In this document: positions 43,450 through 52,774 of the stretch, one piece after another | How positions within the stretch are numbered: the first letter of the stretch is position 1 | Layout of the letters: each line of letters begins with the position of its first letter | Origin: Hydrogenoanaerobacterium sp032017025 | Lineage (GTDB): Bacteria; Bacillota; Clostridia; Oscillospirales; Ruminococcaceae | DNA length: 64,000 bases | Reading direction: 5' to 3' | Assembly: GCF_032017025.1 (NCBI RefSeq) | Contig: NZ_DALZQO010000012.1 | Span: 1 to 64,000, forward strand | Program-made: the position numbers and the translations under genes | The notes under the pieces: generated by a model | Seen by the model: only the letters and a program-made list of their open reading frames with translations | Told to the model about the DNA's origin: nothing | Database searches by the model: none

Positions 43450-44394
43450 TTATTGCAGAAAATCCTCGATAATATAACGCGGGCGGCGTTTTACTTCACC
43501 GTAAATTTTACCGATGTACTCACCGATTACGCCAAGACACAGCAACTGAATTCCGCCAATCATCCAAATGGAGCCGACTAGGGTCGTCCAGCCTGCTACG
43601 GTTTTACCCATCAGCCACACAACCAAAGCGTACAATAGCACCAGCATGCTAATGGCAAAAATAACGAAGCCGAGTGCGGTAATCAGCCGTATGGGTTTCA
43701 CCGAGAACGAGGTGATACCGTCAAATGCGAATGCAAGCATCTTTTTCAGCGGGTATTTGCTTTCGCCCGCAAAACGCTCGTGGCGGTCGTACTTTACCAC
43801 CGAGCTCTTGTACCCGATCAGCGGTACAATGCCACGTAAAAACAGGTTTACCTCGGTAAACTCCGCTAAGCCCTGCAGTGCACGCTTGCTCATCAGGCGG
43901 TAATCGGCGTGGTTTTCTACAATGTCCACACCCAGTGCCTTCATAAACTTGTAAAAGCCCACAGCGGTGGTGCGTTTGAATACCGTATCGGTGTCGCGCT
44001 TATTGCGCACACCGTACACAACGTCGTTGCCTTTGTAATATTCTGCCACAAAGCCATCGATTACATCCACGTCATCCTGCAAATCTGCATCCAGTGAGAT
44101 TGCCATATCGCACAGCGGCATTGCGGTCATCAGCCCTGCCAGCAGAGCGTTTTGGTGCCCCTTGTTGCGCGAGAGCTTCAGCCCCGAAAATAGGGGGTTC
44201 TTTGTATGCAGCTCACAAATCATCTCCCAGGTGCGGTCGCGGCTGCCGTCGTTTACCAGCAAAATTCGGCTTTGTGCGCTTACCGTGCCGCCGTCTATCA
44301 TTCCTTGCAGTTTCTTGGTCAGCCGTTTTGAAGTTTCGGGCAAAACCTGTTCCTCATTATAACAAGGGATCACCAAATACAAGGTGTCAGCCAT
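43450..44394 (-). CDS. family 2 glycosyltransferase (GtrB/CsbB-like)
   Basis: 314 residues. A cytoplasmic GT-A domain begins YLVIPCYNEEQVLPE, has the DxD metal site in SLDADLQDD, and is followed by two membrane helices near 233-260 and 270-295. Such enzymes charge undecaprenyl phosphate with a sugar that is then used outside the membrane. The gene upstream encodes a YfhO-like protein, the expected partner that transfers the sugar to a surface polymer. GGGAGG precedes the ATG; the spacing from yfhO is 15 bases. Confidence 0.92.
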   Translation of the reverse strand: MADTLYLVIPCYNEEQVLPETSKRLTKKLQGMIDGGTVSAQSRILLVNDGSRDRTWEMICELHTKNPLFSGLKLSRNKGHQNALLAGLMTAMPLCDMAISLDADLQDDVDVIDGFVAEYYKGNDVVYGVRNKRDTDTVFKRTTAVGFYKFMKALGVDIVENHADYRLMSKRALQGLAEFTEVNLFLRGIVPLIGYKSSVVKYDRHERFAGESKYPLKKMLAFAFDGITSFSVKPIRLITALGFVIFAISMLVLLYALVVWLMGKTVAGWTTLVGSIWMIGGIQLLCLGVIGEYIGKIYGEVKRRPRYIIEDFLQ

Positions 44395-44409
44395 CTATTA
44401 TGCCTCCCA

Positions 44410-46992
44410 TTATTTTTTGTGTTTCTTTTTCTTATTGTTTTGCTTGGGTTTTGATACTTGCTGTGGCGCAGCCTGCTCCCTCTCACCAATAAAGTCTTCC
44501 TCGCTCCAGTTGACATCTTCTGCAGCAATCACTTCGTCGGATGCTTGCGGTTCGGCGGGTTCGGTGTGGGCTTCGGGTGCGTCAAGGCAGTCATCCAGCG
44601 AAAGCTGATCTTCCAGCTGCTCGTCCAAAATAAAATCCGGTTCAAACAGCTCATATTTTTGAACGCGTTTCCTGCTGGGATACACGCGACGCGCAACCAG
44701 CCAGTAAGCCAGCAAAACAATTACCGCGCCGCCGGTTACAGCCAACCCAAACAGCAGGCCGGGCGTCATATAATCAAAGCGTATTTCACATTCGCCTGCA
44801 GGAACACGTACCGCCATAAAACCAATGTCCACCGTTTCAATCTGGGCAGGCTCGCCGTTTACGGTAGCAGACCAGCCCTTGTCGGATGGTACACTGAAAA
44901 ACATCAATCCCGGTTTATCCAGGTTGCTGCGCGCGGTAAAGCCGCGGTTATCCTTTTGGAAGAAATAGCACGAGCCCTCACGGCGTGCGGCGACATCATC
45001 AAGAAAATCGGTATAGTCAACGGGCATATCGTTGCTGACCACAACATGGTCGAGCATTGTGCCATAACGTGCTGCCTGCTCATCGTTGAGCACCAGGGCA
45101 CGCATCAAAATTTTGTGTCGGTCTGCTTCGGGCACTTCCTTAAACTCGTCCTCCGTGATAAAGCCGTCGAAGGCAAAGCCCATCGGCAGGTAATTTTCGT
45201 TCTCATAAATGTTAAAGCCAAGCTGTTTGGAGGTAAGGTGGTAGCCGGGCATCGGTTCCTGATCCTCTTTGTCGGTGCCGATGAACAGGTACTTCACCGA
45301 GAACAGGCTGCGCAGCGCATAATACTCCGGCTGCGGGCGGGAGGAAACATCGCGCTTTACGCCTACCTCGGGGTAAAACTTCATAATCGAGGTGGGTACT
45401 ACCGAATGAAATGCCTGAATGTTAGGAATGTGCCAATACATGCCGAAGTTGTCGCCGCTGTCATAAATATCCATACGATAAAATTGTTCGTCCAAATCGG
45501 GCATTTTCAGGTTGCGACGCCCCATTATGCCGTTATCAATAATATAGTTGTCCCCCGCCATATCCTGCTTGGAAATACCCAGATACAACGCCGTATAACT
45601 AACGCTGAACAGTGCAAGCACAACGATGACCGTGCGGGTAAAGTTCTTATTTTGGCGGGCATGCGCAATAAGCAGGTAGCAAAGCAGCAGGGCAAGTACC
45701 GATATAGCGGCGTAAACCCAAAAGAGCTGCATGTCATTGGCAAGCCCGATTTTTTCCACCGCGCCGTCTTTGAATACCGGCGTAAAGCCAACCGCCAAAA
45801 GGATCACCCCGGTGACCACAGCTGTCCAGCGGTATCCGCGCATGATATCAATTTTTGCGTTTTCAAGTGCCACCACGGTAGCTGCACAAAGCAGCAGCAC
45901 CAACATATAGAACCAGCGGGTGTAATACGAGTGGTTAAAGCCCACAAACAGGCTGTTAAGCCCGGGCACCATGGCGATAACAAAGCAGGCAATTATCATT
46001 TTACGCAGCCAGTTTTTGCGTGCACTGATGAGAAATGCGAGCACACCAGACATTGAGAACAAGGGCAGCCACGCCGAAAGCGAGGCCCATTTTGCACCAT
46101 GGTCGGGGAACATGTTTGGGCGCGAGGGTGTTTCGGGCGGGAAGAAAAAACTTGCAAGAATACCCGGCTGGCGCTGCTCGTGGGTGTACAGCCAGAACTG
46201 CCAGCCCCCCAGCATGTTTTCGGGCAGAGCAGTGCGTGGGTTGCCCATTACCGCAAGCACACTGGGCAGCAAAGCAAACATCGAGCACAGTACACCAAGT
46301 ACCGCCTCAAACGCCACCCAGAAGAACTTTTTAATGCCGCCTTTGAGCCCTGTGCAGCGAATAAAGTAGTAGAGGATGACAAACACGACCTCGCCGACAA
46401 AAAACCAGTAGTTTACAATGGCGTTAATGGCGACGGTAATGGCAAACACGCCGCGGCGGTTGTTTACCAGCAGTTCCTCCAGCCCGATGAGCATAAGGGG
46501 GAAAAACACAATTACTTCGTGGAAGTGGTTGAAAAAGATGTTATAGGCCGTGAAGCCCGAAAATGCATACAACAGCGAGCCAATCACCGCGTAGTTCTTA
46601 TCCCGAACAAAGCGCTGCAAATAAAAATAGGAAGTCAGCGCTGCGCAGGCGGTTTTCAGCACCAGCAGGGGTGCCATCAAATAAGGCAGTGCCTCGGTGG
46701 GAAACGGCAGTGTCAGCCAAAAAAACGGGCTGAAGGTAAGATAAAAGCTGTACGACCCTATAAAGTTAGCGCCAAGGTCGGTGTACCAGTTCCAAAAGAT
46801 ATCTCCGCTGCGCACAGCTTCATGTGCGAGCTTGTAAAACGGAATCTGCTGCACATTAAAGTCGCCAATGTAGATAAAAAACCCGCGGTTATAGATCACA
46901 AATGGCAGAAAAATAACGGCGGCGGTGCCGAGCGCCACAAAAAACGCCAGCCAGTGTTTGCTTTTTTGAGTTTTGTATGTTAAGCTGTTCAA
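44410..46992 (-). CDS. yfhO: YfhO-family membrane protein, probable GT-C transferase
   Basis: 860 residues with about a dozen membrane helices and a large extracytoplasmic C-terminal domain. It begins with a helix and then FIYIGDFNVQQIPFYKLAHE, the early acidic motif of the family. In Bacillus, YfhO acts with the glycosyltransferase CsbB to add GlcNAc to lipoteichoic acid. A CsbB/GtrB-like gene lies 15 bases downstream, so the same two-step scheme is likely; sugar and acceptor here are unknown. After the last helix comes an acidic cytoplasmic tail (about 785-845) and a Lys-rich end (NNKKKKHKK), which is unusual. Confidence 0.88.
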   Translation of the reverse strand: MNSLTYKTQKSKHWLAFFVALGTAAVIFLPFVIYNRGFFIYIGDFNVQQIPFYKLAHEAVRSGDIFWNWYTDLGANFIGSYSFYLTFSPFFWLTLPFPTEALPYLMAPLLVLKTACAALTSYFYLQRFVRDKNYAVIGSLLYAFSGFTAYNIFFNHFHEVIVFFPLMLIGLEELLVNNRRGVFAITVAINAIVNYWFFVGEVVFVILYYFIRCTGLKGGIKKFFWVAFEAVLGVLCSMFALLPSVLAVMGNPRTALPENMLGGWQFWLYTHEQRQPGILASFFFPPETPSRPNMFPDHGAKWASLSAWLPLFSMSGVLAFLISARKNWLRKMIIACFVIAMVPGLNSLFVGFNHSYYTRWFYMLVLLLCAATVVALENAKIDIMRGYRWTAVVTGVILLAVGFTPVFKDGAVEKIGLANDMQLFWVYAAISVLALLLCYLLIAHARQNKNFTRTVIVVLALFSVSYTALYLGISKQDMAGDNYIIDNGIMGRRNLKMPDLDEQFYRMDIYDSGDNFGMYWHIPNIQAFHSVVPTSIMKFYPEVGVKRDVSSRPQPEYYALRSLFSVKYLFIGTDKEDQEPMPGYHLTSKQLGFNIYENENYLPMGFAFDGFITEDEFKEVPEADRHKILMRALVLNDEQAARYGTMLDHVVVSNDMPVDYTDFLDDVAARREGSCYFFQKDNRGFTARSNLDKPGLMFFSVPSDKGWSATVNGEPAQIETVDIGFMAVRVPAGECEIRFDYMTPGLLFGLAVTGGAVIVLLAYWLVARRVYPSRKRVQKYELFEPDFILDEQLEDQLSLDDCLDAPEAHTEPAEPQASDEVIAAEDVNWSEEDFIGEREQAAPQQVSKPKQNNKKKKHKK

Positions 46993-47085
46993 ATCTTTTC
47001 ACCCCATATGGAAATTAGTACAACATAAATTATATCATATTGTGGAAGTTTTACAATTACAAATATAGAATTGAAACTGCAAAGT

Positions 47086-47094
47086 TGCTATAAT
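47086..47094 (+). promoter_or_regulatory. extended -10 upstream of the HD nucleotidase gene
   Basis: TGC-TATAAT; the -35 is weak. It gives a leader of about 120 bases that carries the hairpin at 47127-47180. Confidence 0.6.
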
Positions 47095-47126
47095 AGAGTA
47101 GATACTATTGTTAAGTTTTACACAAG

Positions 47127-47180
47127 AAGCGCGGAATATGCTGTGCTACCCAAATAGTGGCTCTTCTGCGCTCGTTTTTT
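47127..47180 (+). terminator. terminator-like hairpin in the leader of the HD nucleotidase gene
   Basis: AGCGC-G-GAA pairs with TTC-T-GCGCT (a G-T pair in the middle), an inner GCTAC/GTGGC stem sits within, and six Ts follow. Placed between promoter and start codon, it could act as an attenuator. No ligand-binding element is recognised. Confidence 0.6.
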
Positions 47181-47220
47181 GCAGATAAGAAAAAAAAGAT
47201 GTGTTTTTGGAGGACGTTTG

Positions 47221-47799
47221 ATGGACAACAGCAGCTTTTATGCAATGCTTTCGCGCATGAAATACATCAATCGCTGGGGGCTGATGCGCAGCACCCGAGA
47301 AGAAAACCTCGCGGAACACAGCTTGGAGGTAGCGATTCTCGCCCATGCACTTGCGGTAATCGGCAACCGGAGGCTGGGAAGAAACTACGATGCAGGCAAG
47401 CTGGTGCTGTATGCCCTTTACCACGACTGCTCTGAAATTATAACGGGCGACCTGCCTACGCCTATCAAATATCAAAACCCGCAGATTCGTGATAGCTACA
47501 AGGCAATTGAATACACTGCCAACCAAAGGCTGCTCTCGATGCTGCCCAATGACCTGCGCCCCGATTACGAGGGCTTTTTTGCGGTGGAGCCCGAGGACGA
47601 TGCTGCAAAACTGGTAAAGGCTGCGGATAAAATTTCGGCCTTGCTGAAGTGTATGGAGGAAGAAAACGCCGGCAACCGCGAGTTTCGCAAGGCGCGGCAG
47701 GCAACCGAACAGGCGATTCGCGAAATGCATCTGCCCGAGGCAGATGTTTTTTTACACGAGTTTTTGCATTCATACGACTTAACGCTGGACGAGCTGTAG
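47221..47799 (+). CDS. yfbR: YfbR-like HD-domain 5'-nucleotidase
   Basis: 192 residues. Members of this HD family remove phosphate from deoxyribonucleoside 5'-monophosphates. Metal and catalytic residues are visible: His33 (AEHSLEVA), His68-Asp69 (YHDCSEI), Glu72 and a downstream Asp in VKAADKISA. The substrate-specific loop GDLPTPIKY is kept. ATG 47221 follows TGGAGGA by about 7 bases. The leader holds a terminator-like hairpin. azlCD follow 42 bases downstream, so the three may be transcribed together. Confidence 0.88.
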   Translation: MDNSSFYAMLSRMKYINRWGLMRSTREENLAEHSLEVAILAHALAVIGNRRLGRNYDAGKLVLYALYHDCSEIITGDLPTPIKYQNPQIRDSYKAIEYTANQRLLSMLPNDLRPDYEGFFAVEPEDDAAKLVKAADKISALLKCMEEENAGNREFRKARQATEQAIREMHLPEADVFLHEFLHSYDLTLDEL

Positions 47800-47841
47800 A
47801 AAACGGCTTTGACAGCGGAAGATGTAACAGGAGAATTTACA

Positions 47842-48537
47842 ATGAACGAAAAAAGAAAGGCGCTCAAAGCTGCGTTTCCGCATACCATTCCGGTGCTGAC
47901 GGGTTTTTTGTTTTTGGGCATTGCCTACGGAATTTTAATGAATACAAAAGGTTACGGTGTGGGCTGGACGGTGCTGATGAGTGCCGTGGCGTTTGCGGGC
48001 AGCATGCAATATGTGGCAATTACGCTGCTTACCACAGTTTTTGACCCGATATATGCACTGCTCATTACCTTAATGGTGAATGCGCGCCACTTGTTTTACG
48101 GTATTTCTATGCTCGAAAAGTTCCAGGGGACGGGGCGCTTTAAGCCTTATCTTATCTTTGGTTTGTGCGACGAAACCTTTTCTATTCTGTGTTCAGCCGA
48201 GCCACCGCAGGGGGTAGACCGCAATTGGTTTATGTTTTTTGTTACCTTGCTGGATCACGGGTATTGGGTGCTGGGCTCCGCACTGGGCGGCGCCTTAGGG
48301 CCAATGATAAGCTTTGACACCAAAGGGCTCGATTTTGTTTTGACGGCGCTGTTCGTGGTAATCTTTATCAACCAATGGAAAAGCAGTAAAAAGCATACAC
48401 CCGCCGTAATTGGTGTGGTGTGCTCGGCAATATGCCTGGTTTTGTTTGGGCAAAGCCACTTTATGATTCCCGCAATGCTGTCGATTCTTGCGGTTTTAAC
48501 TCTGTTTCGAAAAAAAATTGAACAGGAGGCGGTGTGA
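47842..48537 (+). CDS. azlC: AzlC-family branched-chain amino acid exporter subunit
   Basis: 231 residues, about seven hydrophobic helices. Family hallmarks: AAFPHTIPVLTGFLFLGIAYGIL, AFAGSMQYVAITLL, NARHLFYGISM. AzlC with the small AzlD exports branched-chain amino acids or analogues such as azaleucine. ATG 47842 has AGGAG 8 bases upstream. Its stop TGA overlaps the azlD start. Confidence 0.93.
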   Translation: MNEKRKALKAAFPHTIPVLTGFLFLGIAYGILMNTKGYGVGWTVLMSAVAFAGSMQYVAITLLTTVFDPIYALLITLMVNARHLFYGISMLEKFQGTGRFKPYLIFGLCDETFSILCSAEPPQGVDRNWFMFFVTLLDHGYWVLGSALGGALGPMISFDTKGLDFVLTALFVVIFINQWKSSKKHTPAVIGVVCSAICLVLFGQSHFMIPAMLSILAVLTLFRKKIEQEAV

Positions 48538-48872
48538 TGACGCTTACCTTTATGCAAACGCTTGGCATTGTCGGTGCGGTTACCCTTGGCACGATGGTTA
48601 CGAGGTTTTTACCCTTTTTCATCTTCCCCGACAGTAAAAAAACATCGCCCTACATTACGTATCTCGGTAAGGTGCTGCCCTATGCGGTAATCGGCCTATT
48701 GGTGGTGTACTGCCTCAAAGGGGTGTCGTTTACCACAGCCCCCTTTTCCATCCCTGAGGCTATTGCAATTGCCTGTATTGTGCTGCTGCATATTTGGAAG
48801 GGCAACACCCTGCTCAGCATTGGTGCGGGCACGTTGGTTTATATGCTGTTGGTGCAGCTTGTATTTGTATAA
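48537..48872 (+). CDS. azlD: AzlD-family transporter subunit
   Basis: 111 residues with four helices. TLGTMVTRFLPFFIF near the N-terminus and LPYAVIGLLVVYCL are typical of AzlD. It works with AzlC as a two-part exporter. ATG 48537 shares one base with the azlC stop, and AGGAGG lies upstream within azlC, a coupled pair. Confidence 0.92.
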   Translation: MTLTFMQTLGIVGAVTLGTMVTRFLPFFIFPDSKKTSPYITYLGKVLPYAVIGLLVVYCLKGVSFTTAPFSIPEAIAIACIVLLHIWKGNTLLSIGAGTLVYMLLVQLVFV

Positions 48873-48900
48873 AAAGCAGGCGTAAAACAACGGCGTTTCC

Positions 48901-48964
48901 TTGCAATTGCAAACCGTTTCATATATAATTAATCTAGTTGTAATGACGAGATAAACATTTGTTC
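48901..48964 (+). promoter_or_regulatory. recA promoter with LexA (SOS) box
   Basis: TTGCAA (48901-48906), 17-base spacer, TATAAT (48924-48929). AAAC-ATTT-GTTC at 48953-48964 matches the LexA half-site pattern seen in front of lexA (536-551) and lies just after the transcription start, where bound LexA would block elongation or open-complex formation. Confidence 0.75.
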
Positions 48965-49000
48965 TTTTATAGGGATGTTTGTCGGAAGGGACGGAAACAA

Positions 49001-50074
49001 ATGGCAGTAGATAAACAAAAAGCACTGGAAACGGCGCTCAGTCAGATAGAAAAACAATTTGGTAAGGGCGCGGTGATGAAGCTGGGGCAGAACTCAACGC
49101 TGAACGTCGAGGCAATCTCCACCGGCTCCATCTCACTTGATCTTGCACTTGGCATCGGCGGTGTTCCACGTGGCAGAATCGTAGAGATTTACGGGCCGGA
49201 GAGTTCAGGTAAAACCACCGTTGCACTGCACATCATTGCAGAGGCACAGAAAAACGGCGGCGAGGTTGCGTTTATAGACGTAGAGCATGCACTCGACCCC
49301 GTTTATGCAAAGGCACTGGGCGTTGATATTGACGCACTGCTGGTTTCGCAGCCCGATACAGGCGAGCAGGCGCTGGAGATTACCGAGGCGCTGGTGCGCT
49401 CGGGTGCGATTGACGCAATTGTAATTGACTCGGTTGCGGCAATGGTACCGCGCGCTGAGATTGAGGGTGAAATGGGCGATGCCCATGTGGGCTTACAGGC
49501 GCGCCTGATGTCGCAGGCACTGCGTAAGCTCACCGGTGTCATTTCCAAATCCAACTGCGTTGCACTGTTCATTAACCAGCTGCGTGAAAAAGTGGGCATT
49601 GCCTATGGCAACCCCGAGGTAACTCCCGGCGGGCGGGCACTGAAATTCTACTCCTCGGTTCGCATGGATATTCGAAGAATTGAGCAGTTGAAAAACGGTA
49701 CAGAGGGTATTGGCAACCGCACCCGCGTCAAGGTTGTGAAAAACAAGGTAGCACCTCCGTTCCGCGAGGCGGAATTTGATATTATGTATGGCACCGGTAT
49801 TTCAAAAGAAGGCGAGGTTCTCGACCTTGCCGTAAAGCTTGAAATTATCAACAAGAGTGGTGCATGGTTTAGCTACGGTGAAACCAGGCTGGGGCAGGGC
49901 CGCGATAATGTCAAGGAATACATGAAGGCCAACCCCGAATTTACAGCCGATATCGACAAGCAGATTCGCGCAAGGGCGGATGAGCTTGTGATGGTGCGCG
50001 GCGGCGGAAAAACTACCGGCAAAAAAGGTGCTGCGGCAAAGCAGGTCGACCTTGATGTGGAAGTTGAAGAATAA
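49001..50074 (+). CDS. recA: RecA recombinase
   Basis: Forms ATP-dependent filaments on single-stranded DNA, drives homologous recombination and stimulates LexA self-cleavage. 357 residues, full length. Walker A GPESSGKTT at 65-73, Walker B AIVIDSVAAMVPRAEIEGEMGD, and the L2 region LFINQLREKVGI. The C-terminal tail is short and acidic (DLDVEVEE). ATG 49001 is used, with AAGGGACGG upstream. Its stop shares one base with the recX start. Confidence 0.97.
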   Translation: MAVDKQKALETALSQIEKQFGKGAVMKLGQNSTLNVEAISTGSISLDLALGIGGVPRGRIVEIYGPESSGKTTVALHIIAEAQKNGGEVAFIDVEHALDPVYAKALGVDIDALLVSQPDTGEQALEITEALVRSGAIDAIVIDSVAAMVPRAEIEGEMGDAHVGLQARLMSQALRKLTGVISKSNCVALFINQLREKVGIAYGNPEVTPGGRALKFYSSVRMDIRRIEQLKNGTEGIGNRTRVKVVKNKVAPPFREAEFDIMYGTGISKEGEVLDLAVKLEIINKSGAWFSYGETRLGQGRDNVKEYMKANPEFTADIDKQIRARADELVMVRGGGKTTGKKGAAAKQVDLDVEVEE

Positions 50075-50706
50075 TGCTGATTACCGCGATTGAAAAGCGA
50101 AAGGGAACACGCTGCGCTGTTTATGTAGACGGGGAATATGCAATGATGCTGGATGCCGAGATTATTTTTAATGTGGGGCTCAAGGCAGGCAAAGCAATTG
50201 ACCGAAACGCATTACTCGAGCTGCAAAAGCAGTCAGACCTGCGCCGTACCCGCGAGCGCGCGCTGTACCTGCTGGGCTACAAAAGCCACACCAAAAAAGA
50301 GCTGACCGATAAGCTTACCAAAACCTCCGATGCGGACACTGCCGCTGAGGTTACAGGGCGTATGGAGGAGCTTGGGCTGGTGAATGACGAGGATTACGCC
50401 GAGCGCTACGCCAGGCAGCTGGCAAACAGCAAAGGGTATGGCATGTCGCGCATTCGGCAGGAGCTTTACAAAAAGGGTGTCGACAAAGAGCTGATTGAAG
50501 ATACCCTGGAACAGCTTGCGCAAACGGTGGATGTAGACGAGAAAATCACTGCGATTATTGAGCGGAAATATGCGCGGTATTTGGGCGATAAAAAGGGCGT
50601 TGACAAAACAATCAATGCGCTTATCCGCCTTGGCTACCGCTACGACGATATTCGCCGTGTGCTGAATACATTTGAGATACCGCAGGCGGATGACTACGAC
50701 GAATAA
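50074..50706 (+). CDS. recX: RecX regulatory protein
   Basis: RecX binds RecA filaments and limits their activity. 210 residues with three-helix repeats: RTRERALYLLGYKSHTKKELTDKL, then LGLVNDEDYAERYARQLANSKGYGMSRIRQELYKKGV, and a last repeat with KGVDKTINALIRLGYRYDDIRRVL. The ATG overlaps the last base of the recA stop (TAATG), so expression is coupled. Confidence 0.95.
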   Translation: MLITAIEKRKGTRCAVYVDGEYAMMLDAEIIFNVGLKAGKAIDRNALLELQKQSDLRRTRERALYLLGYKSHTKKELTDKLTKTSDADTAAEVTGRMEELGLVNDEDYAERYARQLANSKGYGMSRIRQELYKKGVDKELIEDTLEQLAQTVDVDEKITAIIERKYARYLGDKKGVDKTINALIRLGYRYDDIRRVLNTFEIPQADDYDE

Positions 50707-50734
50707 AATTGTAAAAGATAATGGAGATAATGGA

Positions 50735-52069
50735 ATGCCGATTAAAGTAGGAATGGTGTCGTTGGGCTGCACCAAAAATCAGGTTGACGCGGAGATTATG
50801 CTGTCGCTCATCACAAAGCAGGGTTACGAGCTGTGCGGCGATGCAAAAAAATGCGACGTGGTCATCATCAACACCTGTGGGTTTATTGAGGACGCAAAGC
50901 GCGAATCGATTGAGAACATCCTCGAATTCGTGGGGCTCAAGGAGCAGGGCAGGGTGAAGGTTGTAGTGGTGACGGGCTGCCTCGCCGAACGCTACCAGAT
51001 GGAGGTTGCGAAAGAGATACCCGAGGCGGACGTGGTGCTCGGCATCGGCTCGAACAGCCAGATTGCCCAGGCGATTGAAAAAGCCATGCAGGGGCAGAAG
51101 GTGTATGAGTTTGCCGACAAAAATAAGGTGATACTCAGCGGCGAGCGTGTTATGACCACCGCACCCTACACCGCATACCTCAAGGTTGCCGAGGGCTGCG
51201 ACAACCGCTGTACCTATTGCGCCATTCCCATCATCCGCGGCGGCTTTCGCAGCAGGCCGATGGAGGATGTGCTTGCAGAGGCAAAAACACTTGCTAAAAA
51301 CGGCGTGAAGGAACTCAACGTTATTGCACAGGACACCACCCGTTACGGCAAGGATATTTACGGCAAGCTGATGCTGCCCGAGCTGCTTGACAAGCTTTGC
51401 GAGATTGAGGGGCTGCACTGGATTCGTATTCTTTACGGCTACCCCGATACCATTACCGATGAGCTGCTGGATACCATGGCGCGCCAGCCCCAAATTTGCA
51501 AATACATTGATATTCCGCTGCAGCATGCGAGCGGCAACATCTTAAAGCGGATGAACCGTCGGTTTGACCGCGAATCGCTCACCGCACTGATGAACCGTGT
51601 GCGCGAAAAGATAGACGGCGTAACGCTGCGTACCACGTTTATCACAGGCTTCCCCGGTGAGACCGAGCAGGATTTTGAAGATCTTTGCGTGTTTATCAAA
51701 GAGGTGCAGTTTGACCGTCTCGGCTGCTTCCCCTACTCGGCGGAGGATGGAACCCCTGCTGCGGAGTTTGGTGAGCAAGTTGATGACGAGGTGAAACGCC
51801 GCCGCGCCGATATTATTATGGAAGAACAGATGGGCATTATGGAAGCCCGCAACCGTGAGAAAATTGGTAAAACACTGGAAGCGCTGGTGGAAGGCTTTGA
51901 TAAAAAGAACAAGCTGTACTACGGCAGAACCGCCGCCGATGCCCCCGATATTGACGGCAAGGTATATTTCACCAGTGAGACAGCGCTGCAAGCGGGCGAC
52001 TTTGTGATGGTTACCATAGAAGATGTCATAGAATATGACCTTGTTGGTCACACACAGGAGGCGAATTGA
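50735..52069 (+). CDS. rimO: ribosomal protein S12 methylthiotransferase RimO
   Basis: A radical-SAM enzyme that methylthiolates an aspartate of ribosomal protein S12. 444 residues. The N-terminal UPF0004 domain has its cluster cysteines (Cys12 in LGCTKNQVD, one in INTCGFI and one in TGCLAERY). The radical-SAM motif Cys155-x3-Cys159-x2-Cys162 is in GCDNRCTYCAIP. A C-terminal TRAM domain follows. ATG 50735 is used, with GGAG 8 bases upstream. It sits between recX and pgsA, a common Firmicutes order. Confidence 0.95.
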   Translation: MPIKVGMVSLGCTKNQVDAEIMLSLITKQGYELCGDAKKCDVVIINTCGFIEDAKRESIENILEFVGLKEQGRVKVVVVTGCLAERYQMEVAKEIPEADVVLGIGSNSQIAQAIEKAMQGQKVYEFADKNKVILSGERVMTTAPYTAYLKVAEGCDNRCTYCAIPIIRGGFRSRPMEDVLAEAKTLAKNGVKELNVIAQDTTRYGKDIYGKLMLPELLDKLCEIEGLHWIRILYGYPDTITDELLDTMARQPQICKYIDIPLQHASGNILKRMNRRFDRESLTALMNRVREKIDGVTLRTTFITGFPGETEQDFEDLCVFIKEVQFDRLGCFPYSAEDGTPAAEFGEQVDDEVKRRRADIIMEEQMGIMEARNREKIGKTLEALVEGFDKKNKLYYGRTAADAPDIDGKVYFTSETALQAGDFVMVTIEDVIEYDLVGHTQEAN

Positions 52070-52070
52070 A

Positions 52071-52655
52071 TTGAATCTGCCAAACAAACTTACGGTGCTG
52101 CGTATGGCGCTTGTTCCGGTGTTTTTGGTGTTCATGCTGAGTAACGGAATTCCGCAGAACTATCTGTGGGCGCTTATTATCTTTGTAATTGCGTCCCTTA
52201 CCGATTTGCTCGACGGCCAAATTGCCCGTAAGCGGGGGCTTGTCACCGATTTCGGCAAGTTTATGGATCCGCTCGCGGATAAGATCCTTGTCATGGCGGG
52301 CATGATCTGTTTTGTGGAGCTGGGCTATGCACCTGCGTTTGTAATTGTTATTATTTTGGCACGCGAATTTTTGGTTACCTCGCTGCGTCTGGTTGCGGCG
52401 GGCAGCGGTATTGTTATTGCTGCCGACAAATGGGGCAAATACAAAACCGTGTGCCAAATGATATGGATCATTTACACCATTCTTGTAATGTGGCTGTTGA
52501 TGAATTCAGGCCTTGTAAGCCCGAGCGATCAGGGAATGTGGGTGACTCTGCGACTGCCCGCCGATGTACTGATGTGGCTGTCGGTAGCTCTCACCGTCAT
52601 TTCAGGTGTCAACTACGTTTGGAAAAACCGCGGCTGTATCAACACCATGCAGTAA
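52071..52655 (+). CDS. pgsA: phosphatidylglycerophosphate synthase
   Basis: CDP-alcohol phosphatidyltransferase making phosphatidylglycerol phosphate from CDP-diacylglycerol. 194 residues with several membrane helices. The catalytic motif D-x2-DG-x2-AR-x8-G-x3-D-x3-D is seen in LTDLLDGQIARKRGLVTDFG plus KFMDPLADK. The start is TTG 52071 with AGGAGG 9 bases upstream, one base after the rimO stop. Confidence 0.94.
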   Translation: MNLPNKLTVLRMALVPVFLVFMLSNGIPQNYLWALIIFVIASLTDLLDGQIARKRGLVTDFGKFMDPLADKILVMAGMICFVELGYAPAFVIVIILAREFLVTSLRLVAAGSGIVIAADKWGKYKTVCQMIWIIYTILVMWLLMNSGLVSPSDQGMWVTLRLPADVLMWLSVALTVISGVNYVWKNRGCINTMQ

Positions 52656-52774
52656 CCGGCTGAGGTAGTTATTTTGTGGTTCTGCGGGGTCCGCCCCCCT
52701 TTTGATAGCGCTTAAGGCAGAATGCCGGCCCGTGGCAGGGCACTCATTCTAATTCAATCTTCGGAGGAACATAA

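Noticed and set aside
44458..46056. Long plus-strand frame opposite the YfhO-like gene
   Set aside because: Antisense to a well-supported membrane protein; composition (many His, Val, Lys) is typical of a shadow frame and there is no start signal.
47147..47200. Short frame in the leader of the HD nucleotidase gene
   Set aside because: The ATG lies inside the hairpin and no convincing ribosome-binding site precedes it, so a leader peptide is not supported.
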